Below are positions 10,591 through 23,900 of a stretch of DNA of 64,000 nucleotides, in pieces (position 1 is the stretch's first letter; every line of letters begins with the position of its first letter). This DNA comes from Auriscalpium vulgare (Eukaryota; Basidiomycota; Agaricomycetes; Russulales; Auriscalpiaceae): the NCBI GenBank assembly GCA_019915015.1, contig JAHBBC010000006.1, positions 372,001-436,000 of the forward strand, in the 5' to 3' direction. The notes beneath the pieces were generated by a model. The model worked only from the letters and a program-made list of their open reading frames with translations, was not told the origin of the DNA and searched no databases. The position numbers and the translations under genes were made by a program.

Positions 10591-12780
10591 TCATCGCGAG
10601 TACCCGCCCTTGTATCTCGGACCCCTCGATTCTTGCGAGTGCCGGCTGCTATACGACGACCGCTCGTACTTCGCCCGCTCCCGCTCCCGCTCCCGCTCCC
10701 TGTCCCATTCTCGCACTACGTCGCGATCTCGATCACGGTCATCGTGCCGTCGGTCCCCGTAGTCGCGATCCCGGTCCCTGTCGCGGTCCCGCCGGTCGTC
10801 CTTCCTGCGGCTGTGACTGTGACCGCTACTGCGCCCACCCACGTCCCCATCGTCTGCCAGTCGCGCAAGAAGCGACGGGGTCTTTCGGCCGCCGTCGCGG
10901 TCCTTCTCTCTGTCCCTATCCCTGTCCCTGTCCGCAGTATGGCTCCGCGGGCGATCTGCACAACGTTCATCTCTACAAAAAGAGTAAAGAACAGCACACA
11001 ACGCACCTCGCCCAGCTGTCGCGCTCCACGCCCCCTTGATCTTGATCGTCCTCTCCTTGCCCCCCTCCTTCCTGCCCGCATCCCCATTGACCCCGCGCGC
11101 CCGCACATTCCGCGCGTTCCCGAACCAGTCGTCCTCGTCCTCGTCCTGCGCCTCCTCGCGCGCGCGCAACTCGCGCGCCATCCGCTCGCGGTCCTTCGCG
11201 CGCCCGCGCCGCCCGACGTTGCCTGGCGCGTCGAAGCCCCACCCGTCCGCGTTCGTGGCGCCAGATTCCCAGTCGCGCGGGGCGCGCCTGGAGGTGGATG
11301 GCTGGGTAGGGGAGGACGAGTGGTCGAAGAAGGGGCCGGAGAGGGTGTTGTATGCGCTGAAGGCGGATGGTTCGGTGGGGAAGTCGGGGACGTGCGCGAC
11401 ATCGTTGCAGTCCTGCGAGTAATCGTCAACATGTGTGTCAGAAAAGCGGGAAGGTAGACGCACATCACCGAGGTGGCCCTCGCCCCCGCAGTTGTAGCAC
11501 CACTCGTCGCGCGCGACATACCCCTCGCCGCCCTTCCCGAGGCCGAGCGTGCGCTTTTCCTCCCGCGCGGCGAGTATGAGCGTGCGCTCCTCGTCCGCAA
11601 CGTACTCGTAGAGCCGCCATAGTGTCGGGCACTCGTTCGTGTGGTGCTTGTCCGCCCCGCACCGGTCGCAGTCGTCGTAGCTGCTCGGGCCCATTCCGCG
11701 GGAGTGGCGGTTTGGGCACGTCTGCGAGAAAGGCGTGCGTTGAGGAATGCGCGTGGTGATATGCGCGGGCGACGTACCTTGTTGATGTGTCCCCGCATGC
11801 CGCAGTTAAAGCATTTCTTGCTGATCGGACACCCGCGGGTCGAGTGCTCATCCCGTGCGCCGCATGTTAAGCACTGGAAATACGACTATTTCAGTCACGG
11901 CACGCAAATAGATGCAGGCTACTGACGATCTGCACAGGACACTCGTAAGTCTTGTGCTTATTCTCCACGCCGCAACGCTTGCAAACGAAGCGCGCGTGTT
12001 TCTCCTCGTTCGGCCGGTCGTCGAAGTAGCGCACCACGCCCGCAGCCTACACAGAGGATGTGTCTCAGATAAGCTCGCGGACACTGGGGAGAGGTATGGT
12101 GTACTCACGTTGCGGTCGTCGTAGTCCAGGTACTCGATGTACGAATCAGAGTCGGAGTCAGACTCGGGCGGGCGGATGATCTGGATGGGCGTGATACCAT
12201 CGCCGGCCTCCAGGACGGAGACGTGGGATGGGAGGAGGAGAGCGGGGGACGCGTCGGCTGCAGTGGAAGAGGAGGGTCCGGCGGCAGCGTTCGAGGCGGC
12301 GGCGGCAGCGGTGATGGTGATTTGGAAAGCGAGGTTGGTCGGGACTTGTACGGGCTCGGTGTCGACGACGAACAGCGAGTCATCGGCGACGGGCTCCTTA
12401 TTCACGTCTTGGCTGCTCGCCTCGTCGTCTCTCTTGTTTCCCCTTCGGCGTTTCTTCTTCGCCTTGCGCTCGTCGCCGTTGCCCGCCCGCTCTCCGTCCT
12501 CAGCCCCCGCGTCTGCTGCCCGAGCCGCATCCTTCGCCTCCCGCTTCACAGACGAGTCTTTTGACACGCGAGCCGAGCTCTGCGTGGGTTTACCGTTCGG
12601 AGACCCCAGCTCCTCCGCCATCCGCTTCCTCCGTTCTCGTCTGTTCTCGCGCGGTAGCTCGGGCGCCTTGCTCGGTGTAGGCGGCGGCGTATCGTGGATC
12701 TCAATAATCTCGCGTTTGGGGGAATTCGTGAGGTCGATTATCTCTTGGCCATCGGAGGGTGCTGTTGGCTCAGCGGCCAT
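10591..12780 (-). CDS. AIR1: AIR1/AIR2-like five-zinc-knuckle RNA-surveillance protein
   Basis: Model: complement(join(10591..10955, 11007..11412, 11464..11721, 11778..11873, 11927..12046, 12109..12780)), 638 residues. The start is MAAEPTAPSDG; a non-ATG extension upstream was not used. The N-terminal exon is acidic/basic with a KKKRRRGNKR nuclear signal. Residues ~246-386 carry five CCHC knuckles: CKRCGVENKHKTYEC, CLTCGARDEHSTRGC, CFNCGMRGHINKTC, CDRCGADKHHTNEC, CYNCGGEGHLGDDC. Five knuckles are the hallmark of Air1/Air2, the RNA-binding subunit of the nuclear TRAMP poly(A) polymerase complex that feeds aberrant RNAs to the exosome. The C-terminus is an Arg-Asp/Glu dipeptide-rich tail, longer than in yeast Air proteins. 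It diverges from the phosphatase gene at 13002. Confidence 0.88.
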
Positions 12781-13001
12781 TGGCGATAGCTGGGTGCGGG
12801 AGGTTGGCGGTATGGCGGGATCCAGAAATTCGCCCAAGTCAAGTTTGTACTTATGTAAGGTGCCTCGCTCGACGCGTAGGCCGCTGCGCTCTTCGTGTTT
12901 CTTTCAACACGCTCTCAGTTGCAACAGGCCGAGTCGACGCTCATCTTTGGCGGACCTCACCTTTTTATGACAATACTACGAGGCGCACTCAGTGATCCAA
13001 C
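12781..13001. promoter_or_regulatory. Bidirectional promoter, AIR-like / synaptojanin-like genes
   Basis: 221 bases separate two divergent start codons (12780 minus, 13002 plus), so both promoters must share this space. No individual element is assigned. Confidence 0.5.
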
Positions 13002-16000
13002 ATGCACCTGTACCTAGGAGAGAGCCCGCGGACCCTCTACCTGGTCACCAGCTCGCAGGAGGAAAGCCAGGGCCGGCCAAGCAGGGCCCTGGTACTACGC
13101 GTCGCAGAGAACAACCCGACGCAGGCAATTGCCGAGTTTCTGCCAAAGGACCAGGTCAACCTGTCCAACGTCGTGCGATTGACGAGCAGGGTGGTGAAAG
13201 GCTGTCTTGGGCTTATATGCATCGAGCAAGGTGCGTTAGCAGCATCTCTTGGGTTAGCCCAGTATTGAGAGAACCCTGCAGACATGTTCCTCGCCGTGGT
13301 CACCTCCGCAACCGACCTCGGCAACGCACGACCTTCCGCCGCCCTTCCCGAGTCCATCGCCAAAATCCACGATGTCAGCTTCTACAGCCTCACCTCCTCG
13401 CGGTGGGACGACCTCTCCCTCATCGGCGACGCGCTGCCTAGTCCATCACTCGAATCAGACGTCATGTCCATGCGCGACGCACGCGAGACGTACAACCCCA
13501 ACGCAAACGCAACTGCTGCCGCGGGGTTCGAGCACCCCTGCGTGCCGCTCACGAAGATCCTATCATCCGGGTCGTTCTACTATGCGCTCGGCCCGCACTG
13601 GGATATCTCATCGCGCCTGTCGGAGAGGCTGTCACGCGGAGTGAGATCGGCGCGGGATGTCGCGATGTTCGATGAGCGATTCGTGTGGAACGAGTACATC
13701 GTGCGCAGCTTGCTCGACTTCCGCGCACGGCTGGATCCGCAGGAGCGAGATGAGCTTGATCAATGTCAATTTATAGTAGGAGATAATGTTCAATCGAGTG
13801 TTACACGCTGGTTTACATCGCCTCTTGTAGGTGCTTGCGATCCAAGGCTACGTGGGCTTGTTCACGCTGCCGCTGCCGGCGCCGCCGACGAACGGGTCCC
13901 CTGTCATTGCCACGGTATGTCTGATCTCGCGCCTTGGCTCCAAGCGTGCAGGAACACGGTTCAACACGCGAGGCGTGGATGACGATGGGAACACTGCCAA
14001 CTTCGTCGAGGTGCGTGTCTCGCTGGAGGCGTAAGTGCAACGATCTCATGCTTTTTCCTGGTGCAGACGGAGACAATCCTGAGTACAGATCAACACTCCT
14101 TCAGTTACGTCCAAGTGCGCGGCAGCGTACCACGTAAGTCTCCTTGTAATCGCGTCGAGGCCGTCCCTTTGACAGCTTCAAGCATAGTATTTTGGGAGCA
14201 GCAGGGCCTCCAGACCTTCGGCCAGCGCATCCAAATTACCCGCCCACACGCCTCTCAGCCCGCATTCGAGCGACATTTCGCCCAGCTCACCGAGGAATAT
14301 GGCGCCACGCACGCGATCAACCTGCTCGGCAGCAAGGACCATGAGGCGAGCCTGACGACTGCGTACGCGCGGCACCTGCAACTCGCCAAGGGCGTGTGGG
14401 GTGACGATGTCGGTATCACCCACTTCGACTTCCACCACGCAGTGAGGGTGAGTGGACATGATAGCGTCGTGAGAGATTTGAGGTGCGTCATGAATCGGGG
14501 CGCGTGCGGGTGCGGGCGATGATTGGGTGAGCTGACGATATGCTGGAACAGGCGATTGGACGGGGTCGGGGATAATACGGATCGCTTTGGATTTACGATG
14601 TGCGACGCAAGTACAGACGAGGTGATCACGGAGCAGAAAGGCGTCTTCCGCACGAATTGTCTCGACTGGTAACGCACCTCCGCCTCCGCCTGTTTTCTGC
14701 ATCTCACCTTTGCGCCCAGCCTGGACCGCACGAATTTCATTCAAGACATCCTCTCGCGCTACACGCTCGAGCAGTACCTCTCTCTCGTGCGGCGCGAGTG
14801 GCTACAGTCGCACTCTCTTTGGTCGTACCACCGCGAGCTCTGGGCGGAAAACGGCGACGCGCTCTCGCGCATATATGCGGGCACCGGCGCCCTCAACACG
14901 AGCTTCACGCGCAGCGGCAAGCGCACGCTCGCAGGCGTGTTGTCCGACGCGACGAAGAGCGTGTCGCGCGCATACATCAACAACTTCCAGGATAAGGGCA
15001 AGCAGGTCGCCATTGATCTCTTCTTGGTCAGTTCGTTTGGTCTCCATGTAGGCTGGTTAACTCACGCACTGCGTTTGGGAATAGGGAAATCTCAGCAATC
15101 AGACGCAAGTGACGATCTTCGATCCGATACATGACTCTGTGCGAGCCGCTCTAGCCCAACGGTGAGTTCTATGAAGCCTCGGGTGAGCTGTCAAGTATTC
15201 AGCCGGCTCCCATAGACTTCCTGAGTACTCGTCAACACGGACGTGTACGATCTTCGCCGGGACATGGAATCTCAATGGCCGCGTGAGTTGCTCACTCATG
15301 TTCAGGACTCCCGTGCTGATCGCCCGTGTCTCTAGCCTCCATCAGAATCTCTTCTGCCCTGGCTATTTCCTCGAGAAAGTTAGCTCTACCTCAGTTATTC
15401 TTTGATTCTGACTGACGTTATCATATGTCAGGTCTCCCTGAGTTAGTGGTCCATACCTTTGTTCATGGGTAGAGTTAACCACCGCGTTCACAGTCCAGAT
15501 ATGTTTGTCCTGGGCTTCCAGGAAATTGTTCCTCTCACCGCGCAACAAATCGTGCAAACAGATCCAGAAAAAAAGTACGCTCTCAATTCAGTGCGATTCC
15601 TCATCGCTCTAAGGGCCCTATTAGACGAATGTGGGAGACAACTATCTTGCGTACATTAGACCAGCGGCCACGGAAAAAATGCGATTATGTGCTGCTGCGC
15701 AGCGAACAGGTCGGTAGCGGTCCTGAGCCAATTCTCAGAGATGAATCCTGACGCAATGGTGATACCAGCTCGTCGGAACTGCTCTCATTGTCCTGGTCAA
15801 GGCAGAGTTGACAGCAGTCATCCGAAGCGTCGAAGCCACAACCCGCAAGGTATACCGAACTCACATGGAGTCTGCAGCTTACTAATGACCTACAATATAG
15901 ACTGGCCTCCGCGGCATGTCGGGCAACAAAGGCGCCGTTGGCATCCGCCTCGAATACCACGATACCAGCTTCTGCTTCGTCACCGCACATCTCGCCGCAG

Positions 16001-17073
16001 GGCACAGCAACATCGAGGAGCGCAACGCAGACTATCGCACTATCGTCAACGGTCTGCATTTCCTACGTGGGAAGACTATCGAGAGCCACGAGTCAGTGCC
16101 CACTTAACGACTCTGTCTCAGACGCATCGTTTCGCATGCTGACACCTCTGCAGCAACGTCATCTGGCTAGCGGACACAAACTACCGCATCGATTTCGACA
16201 ACAATACCGTGCGTGGGTTTGCGCGGGATGACGAACTCGACGCGCTGCTTGTTGCCGATCAGCTCAAGCTCGCCATGGACGATGGCGTCGTGTTCCGCGG
16301 GTACACGGAGGGCCCGATTCTGTTCAAGCCGACCTACAGGTACGATGTCGGTACGGACAACTACGACACGAGCGAGAAGATGCGCATCCCTGCGTGGACC
16401 GGTGCGTGTCGCAGACTTGCGACTCGCGAAAACTCGAGCTGATAATGGAGTTGCAGATCGAGTATTGTATCGTGGGAACTTACTGGATTTGTCTCTGTAC
16501 TCGCGCGCAGAGTTGCGAGGGTCTGATCATCGACCTGGTGTGTGCTCGTTCAAATTCTCCACATTAAATATCTGTTGACTCGCACGTCCGGGATCAGTTT
16601 ACGCTGCTTTCCGTGCCACCGTGCATATCATCGACCCCGACAAGAAGGAGGCACTGTCGCGTCTTCTATTCGAAAACGTGACGTCGACCGCGCCTGGCGA
16701 GAAGCTCGATGAGAAACTCGCAGCGCTCGCATTCGCTTCGCATGACAATGACCGTGAGTTGGCTGTCCAGACTTTGGCGTGGCGATAGCTGACAAGAGTA
16801 TTGGCAGTACCTCCGCCGAGCTCTAACACATACTCCTGGTGGGATGTGCCGGACATCCCAGACAGCATGCCCATCCCCGCCGGCTCGACAAATCCGTTCT
16901 ACTCGCCGACGGAGTCGCCGCTATCTGCCTCCCCGTCATCATCCGACGAGGAACTGTTCAACCATGTTTTGTCGCTTCCAATACCAATGGTGCCTACCCC
17001 GGCACCAACTCCAGGGGTCAAGAAACCTCCGCCGCCTCCGCCTCCGCGTCCGAGGACGGCGGGGGGCGCATAG
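13002..17073 (+). CDS. INP53: Synaptojanin-like SAC plus inositol-polyphosphate 5-phosphatase
   Basis: Nineteen exons: 13002..13230, 13282..13775, 13831..14010, 14067..14133, 14188..14482, 14552..14668, 14720..15026, 15085..15161, 15216..15282, 15336..15378, 15432..15441, 15494..15574, 15625..15709, 15769..15849, 15901..16091, 16154..16401, 16457..16537, 16598..16753, 16808..17073. They total 1024 residues with frame kept at every junction. The SAC domain starts at [12 protein letters not shown]; its CX5R(T) signature NCLDCLDRTN (Cys ~458) is intact. The 5-phosphatase domain (~600-910) has [49 protein letters not shown] and SDHRPVY. The tail is Ser/Pro-rich with a polyproline run. Proteins of this type strip PI(4)P and PI(4,5)P2 at plasma, Golgi and endosomal membranes during endocytosis. 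An intact SAC signature argues for Inp52/Inp53 rather than Inp51. Exon 11 is only 10 nt. Confidence 0.92.
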
Positions 17074-17217
17074 GGCTGCAGCGGATGTGGATGCCATTGT
17101 TGTATGATGAATTGCTGTCTAATAGAAGATTATGTGTACATACAGACCCGCGGGTATAAAATGCTATATACAAACGCTGCATTACGCATAGAACCTATCC
17201 TAACCTTCCCGGTGAAC

Positions 17218-20200
17218 TTACATTCCCTCCGACTCGAACCTATCCCCACCGCGTGCATCAGCTGCCCACGGCCGATAGCTCCCGCCCTGCCGCACGCTCC
17301 CGACAAACTCGTCCGCCTCGATCGCGCTGCCCGCCGCCGCCCATGACGAAAGATCCGGCAGCAACCCGCTCAGCGGCGAGCGCGCGCGCTGTCCCTGTCC
17401 CTGCCGCCCCGGCGCCGAGTCCGGCGCGGGGTCGGGGAACGCGCTTGCGTTAGCAGGCGGCGATGCGCTCATCTCCGGCGACGATCCACCAGAAAGGGTG
17501 GTCGACGCGGCCAGCCGCAGGTCCTGCACCTTCTGGCTCAGTGCGTGCAGCACGGACGCCCTGCTCTGATCTGGCACCGGCATGCTGCTTTCTACAGGCG
17601 ACACTGGCTCGTCGCCGTGCCGGAGGAACGTCGAGCGGATCGAGGAGTCGGACAGCCCGCGCGGGCGCAGCGTGCGCTCGCGCACCGTCGCGTCGTACCC
17701 GCCGCGCTCCTCCACGCTCGGCTGCATATTGTCTATCACCGCGTCGACGTTGCGGGGAAGTGTGCCCTCCGCGCTCCTGCCCGCAGTGCGCCCGAGCGTC
17801 GCCGTCGCCCTGCGGAACTGGCCCTCTTGCGCCCGTGTGCGGAGAGCGTTCACGCCTTTCGGCACGATGACCCACGGGTCGCCTGGCTCCGGGCGCGGCG
17901 CGCCGGCGAAGATGCCCATGAGGCTCTGCGAAACATTGCGGCTTGGCGCGGGTGCGGCAACGTTGCCGGGGCTGCTGGGGCCACTGGGCAGCGCGGGTGA
18001 GGGAGTCGCGTTGATGACGGCCCGTCCGGCTCCGGTTCCGGTAAATTCGACATTGACGTGGGCTACCGATGCAGAGGTCGCGGGTCCCAGTTTTGGTACA
18101 GGACGCGGAGCAGGCCTCGTAGGCGTTCGTCCACGGTTGCCCGGACTTGCCAAAGGGGATGGCGATGCTGTTCGTTTGGAGTCACTGCCCCCGACGGCGG
18201 AGCTGAAGAACTTCGAGATCGGAGCGATCCAGCTGCCCGGTCCAGTATTCGACGTGTTCCGGTCGGTCTGGCCAGCCTCCCCCTTGGACGGGTTGAGCGC
18301 CATCTCTCGGACCTTCGGTGCTATCGACGGGTCAAGTACGACGTCATTGACGATCATGCGCAAATTGCCGAGCTCGCGGAAGATGTCTCGGAGGAGCTTC
18401 AGGAGCATACGCAGGTCCTTCCTCGTACAGACCATGGTGAACTTGTCATCCTCCAGAGCGCCACGGAATATAGAACGCAGGTTGGCAACTTCAGAGGAAA
18501 TGGAGTCGACCGTGCTCTTTGAAAGGTAGCTGACGTCGGCGCCGATGATGTTCTGCCGCTTGAGTCGTGATGTGAGAGTCAGGGCATCGGCCTGTGCCAT
18601 CCGGTTGAACAGCTGCCCGACACGATCCAGCAGCGCGCTGAGGCTAGAGCTCTCTACTAGAGATGACGACTCCGAAAGCCCTTCTTTGGGAGATGACATG
18701 TTCAGGCTGTCTTGAAACGGCGACGGCGCCAGCAATGCTGGCCATGTATCCGTTTGCACTCCTCTCGAACGCTGGAGAAGATACAGCGCCTTCTGACTCC
18801 TTGGCCTTTCCGGCGAAAGCACATGTCCGTGCTCGTCGTCGTCGTCATCGTGCGGTTCCGATGAAGGTCGATGGGACGGCGCCAATGAGGAAAAGCGAAG
18901 GTCGCTAGGGTATATTGACTCTGTGGGTGAGAGAGGTGGACGGGAGGTTTCAGGAGTAAGTGGTTCCTGAGGGTATAGTCTTAGCTAGTGAGCTTTTCAA
19001 TGTCGATGAAGGGCTCACGAAGTCACGATGAAGAGGTGGGTCGGTGCTCGCGGCACGTCTGCTTGGCTGATGCGCACGAGTGGGAAATATAGAAGATATC
19101 GGGGATAACGGTCCAGGTGCTGTGCCGTATGACATGGCGGGGGAATGACTGCGCAGATTGCGTGGTCGTCGACCGAGGAGTGTTTCGCCTTACCACGGGC
19201 TTGTCAGAAACAAGCGTACTAGAGAATGAGATGCACTCACCACCATCCAATGCCCAGCTGGTGGAAGCCCGACTTTCTTCGACCTCTTCTTGAAGCGCGT
19301 GAAGATTCTCTCGAGATTCGGAAAGTAGATTCTGGAGCTCGACGTTGCTCTTCTTCAAAACCTCACGATCAGCTACCAATGATTCGAGGATCTTGGTGAC
19401 CTCATCGTGCTGGGCCAGAGATACGTGCTCGAATTGCTGATGGTCCCAAAGTCAGTTGGGGTTGCGACGCATGTGGCCGGCTCACATTGTGCTGTAGCTC
19501 CTGCAGGCGGACTCGGGCATCGCGCAATATCTCCTCAGACAGTTCCGAGCGACCAATACGTTGCTGTTCAAGATCCTCTTGCAGTCGATTTACTTGTCCT
19601 CTCAACTTAGCTGTGCGGAGATTGTCAATAAATAGCATACATCTTGGCGGAACACGTACAGCACTTCTCCCCTAGGGCAACGAGACGAGCTTCGGCCAGC
19701 CTAGCTCGCTGAGACTCATTGTCGCGCTCCTGACGATAGTCGTCCCTCTCCTGTAGGGCCTGACGAAGCCGACCTTCCCAACCAGCGGATCGAGCATTCT
19801 CTGCGGAGAGCTTGCCGAAGACTGCGCGTACTTCTTGAAGTTCGTGGGTCAGGGCCTTGTTTGACGACTCCGCAACTTCGTTGTTCAGTAGGGCCTGGTT
19901 GAATCTCTGGAGTTGAAGGGAAGTGACTCGTGAGATATTCCCGTTGCCGTTGGGATGCTATTAACGCACCTTCTCGAACACAGCGTTCTCCTTCACAAGT
20001 TCAGACACACGATCCTCCAGCTCCGATCGAGACCTTATGTCGTCGTTGTTGCCCTCTTCGTCAGGTACGTCGACTGAGATGCGACTGCCACGCTCTGTTG
20101 CCTGCTTTAGCTCAGCCGAACTCCCGCGCACAGAAGCACATCGACGCCCACCTGCACTCTGCGGACGTATGCTTCATGTCTCTGTAGCAGAGCCTGTCCA

Positions 20201-20517
20201 ACCTCTGGAATACAAAAAGCGTTTGTTAGCACAGCCATATCACAGAGCGCAACGCTATTCACACCTGCGCTAAGAACGAGCCGGCTTTCCAACTTCGACT
20301 TCACGGCGACCCACGCCTTCGTGTACGCGCAGTCCTCCGAGGAGCAGCAGCAACCAGTGTCATTGTGTGGTTCAGGGGTGGCAACGCGCGAGAAGTCGGC
20401 TAGGGAGCGAGTGAGGTCGTCGATGGCGGTCGTCGCGTCGTACAGACTGCGCGACGGCGAAGCTGGACTTGACGAACGCAACAGATGGCCATCGAGAGGC
20501 GCGACGCGCGGTGGCAT
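17218..20517 (-). CDS. Conserved coiled-coil protein of unknown function
   Basis: Model: complement(join(17218..18966, 19019..19188, 19241..19436, 19486..19610, 19660..19906, 19970..20101, 20152..20204, 20265..20517)), 974 residues, all junctions in frame. The N-terminus (MPPRVAPLDGHLL) leads to a CCCSSEDC cysteine cluster and LESRLVLSAEVGQALLQRHE. A long coiled coil follows (~140-400, e.g. LRGQVNRLQEDLEQQRIGR). Next are a Ser/Pro-rich linker and a second helical module (~480-590) containing LTSRLKRQNIIGADVSYLS and FTMVCTRKDLRMLLKLL. The C-terminus is disordered. I recall the same architecture in other basidiomycetes but know no assigned function; a scaffold or cytoskeletal role is only a guess. 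It converges on the phosphatase gene with 144 bases between stops. Confidence 0.72.
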
Positions 20518-20924
20518 GGACAAAGGAAGAGGTGCAATGCCTCAGGGAAGAGGTGCGAAAGTGAAGGCAATGAGGCGGCCGTTGCGATGTCGTAGGGGAA
20601 TAAGAGCCGTGCAGCGTGCAGTACACGCGCCACTACATAGGCTACTTGGCGACAGCGTCACGCACATGCCAATCAGGTTGTCAAATGAAGATTCCTTGGT
20701 TCATGCTAAGTAATTATACAGGTATGTAGCTGCCTTAAGAACATGTGGAACGATAGGATATCATAGATACAGAAAGTGCAAAGCAACCAAAATAGCGAAC
20801 ATGAGATAAATGACGGGATCCGAGCGAGAGAAAGAGGACGACGGACATCCAGGTGTATGTATGACAGGAATGACGGGCACGAGGAGGAATTATATAAATA
20901 CCGAGGATGTACGATACCTCAGCT
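20518..20924. other. Intergenic: coiled-coil gene promoter and RasGAP 3' flank
   Basis: About 400 bases between two genes on the same (minus) strand. No ORF or structured element recognised. Confidence 0.4.
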
Positions 20925-23900
20925 TCATTCTATGATCCGAGATACCAATTCTGCGATCCACTTCGTTACCGACCGGTTGTTGGAGAGGAAAATGAATGCA
21001 TTGGCGAGGCCTGCCATATTCAACTTTTGAAGTGCTTGCACTTGGCCTTGTCCGGGCCCATGTACACTGCTTTCCTCGACTGTGTTGAGCGTCGACATCG
21101 AGCCGTTATAAGTAGCAGAGGTCGTGGGCGGGTCTTGAAGGGCGACATGGAAAATGCTCGACGCGGCACTCAGCACCGCAGGGTTGGACGAGTTCGCGAA
21201 CGCGGTTGTGACGCGATCTTGCAACCCTTCGTACCTATCCACATGAATGGTCAATATATATCAGGGATGCTCAGCGACTGAAGGAACTCACGTTATTGCC
21301 AGAACGTCAGGATATGCCAGCGCAATGTCTGCTAAGAGACAAAACAGGATCTCGGTTTCCGCATTGTCGCCCTGATTGGACCCCAGCATCGTACTGATAA
21401 ACGATACGACGAGCAGCGCGACGTCGAAGTCGGCGATGCCCAAAAGGTCCAGCGATACGCGAGGGACGGTCCCAAGGTCGTCCGCTGCGTCGACGCCATC
21501 GTCAAGGAGCCAATACGCATCGGCGTTGGCATCCATCAACAGCTGCCGATACGCGCTCGGCGTCGTCGACACAGGCAAGAGTGCCAGGAAGTACCCCAGT
21601 GCATCCGGGGCAATCGCGCCGCCTGGGCCCTCGTTCGGGGGCTCGTCATAGTCCACCGTCGCCCGCGAGCTGACACGCAGGAAACTCCGAAGGAGTTCGA
21701 CAGCAGTAGGCCGAAGGAAGTGCGGCCGGACACCCTTGAAGATGACCGCGGCCATGGAGAACGAGAAGCTGTCCTCGAACGAGATGCCGAGGAGTTGATC
21801 GAGCTGAACGGCGACCTCTTCCATCGCCGCCCGCTGGTCAAGCAGCGTGGGAGCCACGCCACGCTCCCGAAGGAGGCCCTGTGCACCCAACGACTCGACG
21901 GCCACCCGCAGGAGGTTCGCAGCTTCGGGATAGAAGGCAATATGGGACGACTCGAGCAGCGCGACTGCAAGCCAGAACACTTGTGCGAGGTACCGCGAGT
22001 TGGGCACAAGGGCTGGTACAACGCTGGAGAGGCACCGCAGCATGCTCACGACCGATATCGGGACAGCCTCGCTGGAGGCGGAAAGCGCATTCCGGAGAGC
22101 GACGAGCATTTGGTAGAAGAAGTCATCGTCCACGTCGGCGGTTGCCAGGGCGCCAAGGACAACGAAGGCTCGAGCCTGGATTGTTGGCGAAACCTGGAAT
22201 GCCGTTGCTGTCACCAAACTCATCCACCGCGCGCGCCATACATTTAGCAGCCCTACATTGCACATTGAGGTCAGCAAACTTGAGTGGTCACAGAACATCA
22301 TGCAGCCCACGCACCCCTTGTTTGAGCAGCCGCTTCCATGACACGGAGGAGGAACTGTGTCAAGCCCTCCTGGTTATCCAGCGCGTCCTTGTCAGTCTGA
22401 GGGTCCGCGTTGACAAGTTCGCTCGACCACGAAGCGCGTGATAGACCGAACAGGCGTAGCGTGTCCACATTACTACCCTCCTCATGCAAATGCTTGATGT
22501 CGGGACCAGCGATGGGATCGGAGCTCCGCGCCATCCACAGTGACTGCAGTAAATCCATAACAAGACCCCATATCGTGGACCGAACTATAGGCTCGCCAGT
22601 CGCGGCGGTAAGGGTAACCATGTGGATGAGTTCTGGGAGGTAGAGCTGGCTGAGAGTAGGGTGCTTCGCCTGCTGCGACGCGACAAGGGCTAGACGAGAG
22701 AGCGCGGCAATTTCGTTCCAGTGTGAGTTCTCAGCCAAGGTCTTGGTTGGCTTGACCGAGGCCTTGCCCAAAGCCTGGACGGATTGTCAAGAGCTGTCCA
22801 AGGCGAATATGTGGTTTACTCACCTTCCGCATCTTAGACAGGATCATTCCACGAACGTTGATGGAGGACAGTGGAACTATGATTAAAGCTATAGTCTCAC
22901 AACGCTGAGACCCAGCTCCTCCGTCGATAGCAGCCCGCATCAGCTCGTCCAGCGCAACGTTGACGACAGCGGTGTCCAGCCTCGCCATCTCACTCCATAT
23001 CATCCTCTGTGACGAAGGGATGATCTGTTCAAAAGTCAGTCTCAGCCCCCAGATACAAGGGTTTTGAAACGTACTGGCGGGTCCGCGATGGTAAGGTCGA
23101 TGAGCAAGCGAATGCAATCCCGAAGCTTAGCCCCGGAGTGGTCGAAGCTTGGACTCGTGGGGTCCACAAAGTGCACCAAGTTCTTCAGCCACGGGCTCAT
23201 ATAAGCCATGCAGTGAAGTTTCTGAGCTTGCTCGGACTTGTCCATCGTCGTGCACACTTCGGTGATGAAGTCGAGTGTAAGCTGGGGTAGCAAAGTGGCT
23301 ATTCGGTCGCTGAGATTAAAGAGAATCGGCGAGACCGAGCCGCCCACCCAAAGACCTGCGAAGCTTCGTCAGAATTAGTATTGAGAGTGTCGTACTGACG
23401 CAGACCTTTGACAGTGAGGATTGGGTTGCCGTCGATGTTGAAAGAGCCCACAATCGCGGAGAGCAGTTCGTACGAAGCCCCGCTCAACTCGTCGTTATCC
23501 AGCCCCATGTTCAGCATTGATATGTGCAGCAACGCTGCGCTGACATTCGACAGTCTAGAGAACCGTTCTGTCCCTGAGATCGCAATAGACCGCATGTGAC
23601 CCTTTGCTGCTCGTATAGCCTAAAGCGCGCATTCAGTGTGCGGCGCAGCGGAGATCTTTCGTCAGGCGCGTACCTTCACGATATGATCTCGCATAGGCGA
23701 CGAGAAGTACAGGACAGTCACTGACTGCCTGGTCTTCCGTATGATGAACTCCGAAGGATCCAAGCCGGTCGAAACATTATAGACATCACTGATATCCTGT
23801 AACGGGATGATCTCGACAGATTTGCAAGCCAACGAGGGCGAGATGGTGTGGGCCTTGTCCTGAATTTCTTTGTCAACATGGAGGCCAGATCAAAGGGATG

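Noticed and set aside
10432..11457. 341-codon plus-strand ORF
   Set aside because: It is the antisense shadow of the RD-rich tail and last exons of the AIR-like gene; GC-rich, alternating codons keep the opposite strand open.
13915..13980. GTATGT donor-like site after SPVIAT in the phosphatase gene
   Set aside because: Reading through gives [18 protein letters not shown], which matches the SAC-domain pattern, so no intron is removed here.
17545..18529. Long plus-strand ORFs across the coiled-coil gene
   Set aside because: Antisense shadows of the GC-rich last exon; low-complexity, no domain.
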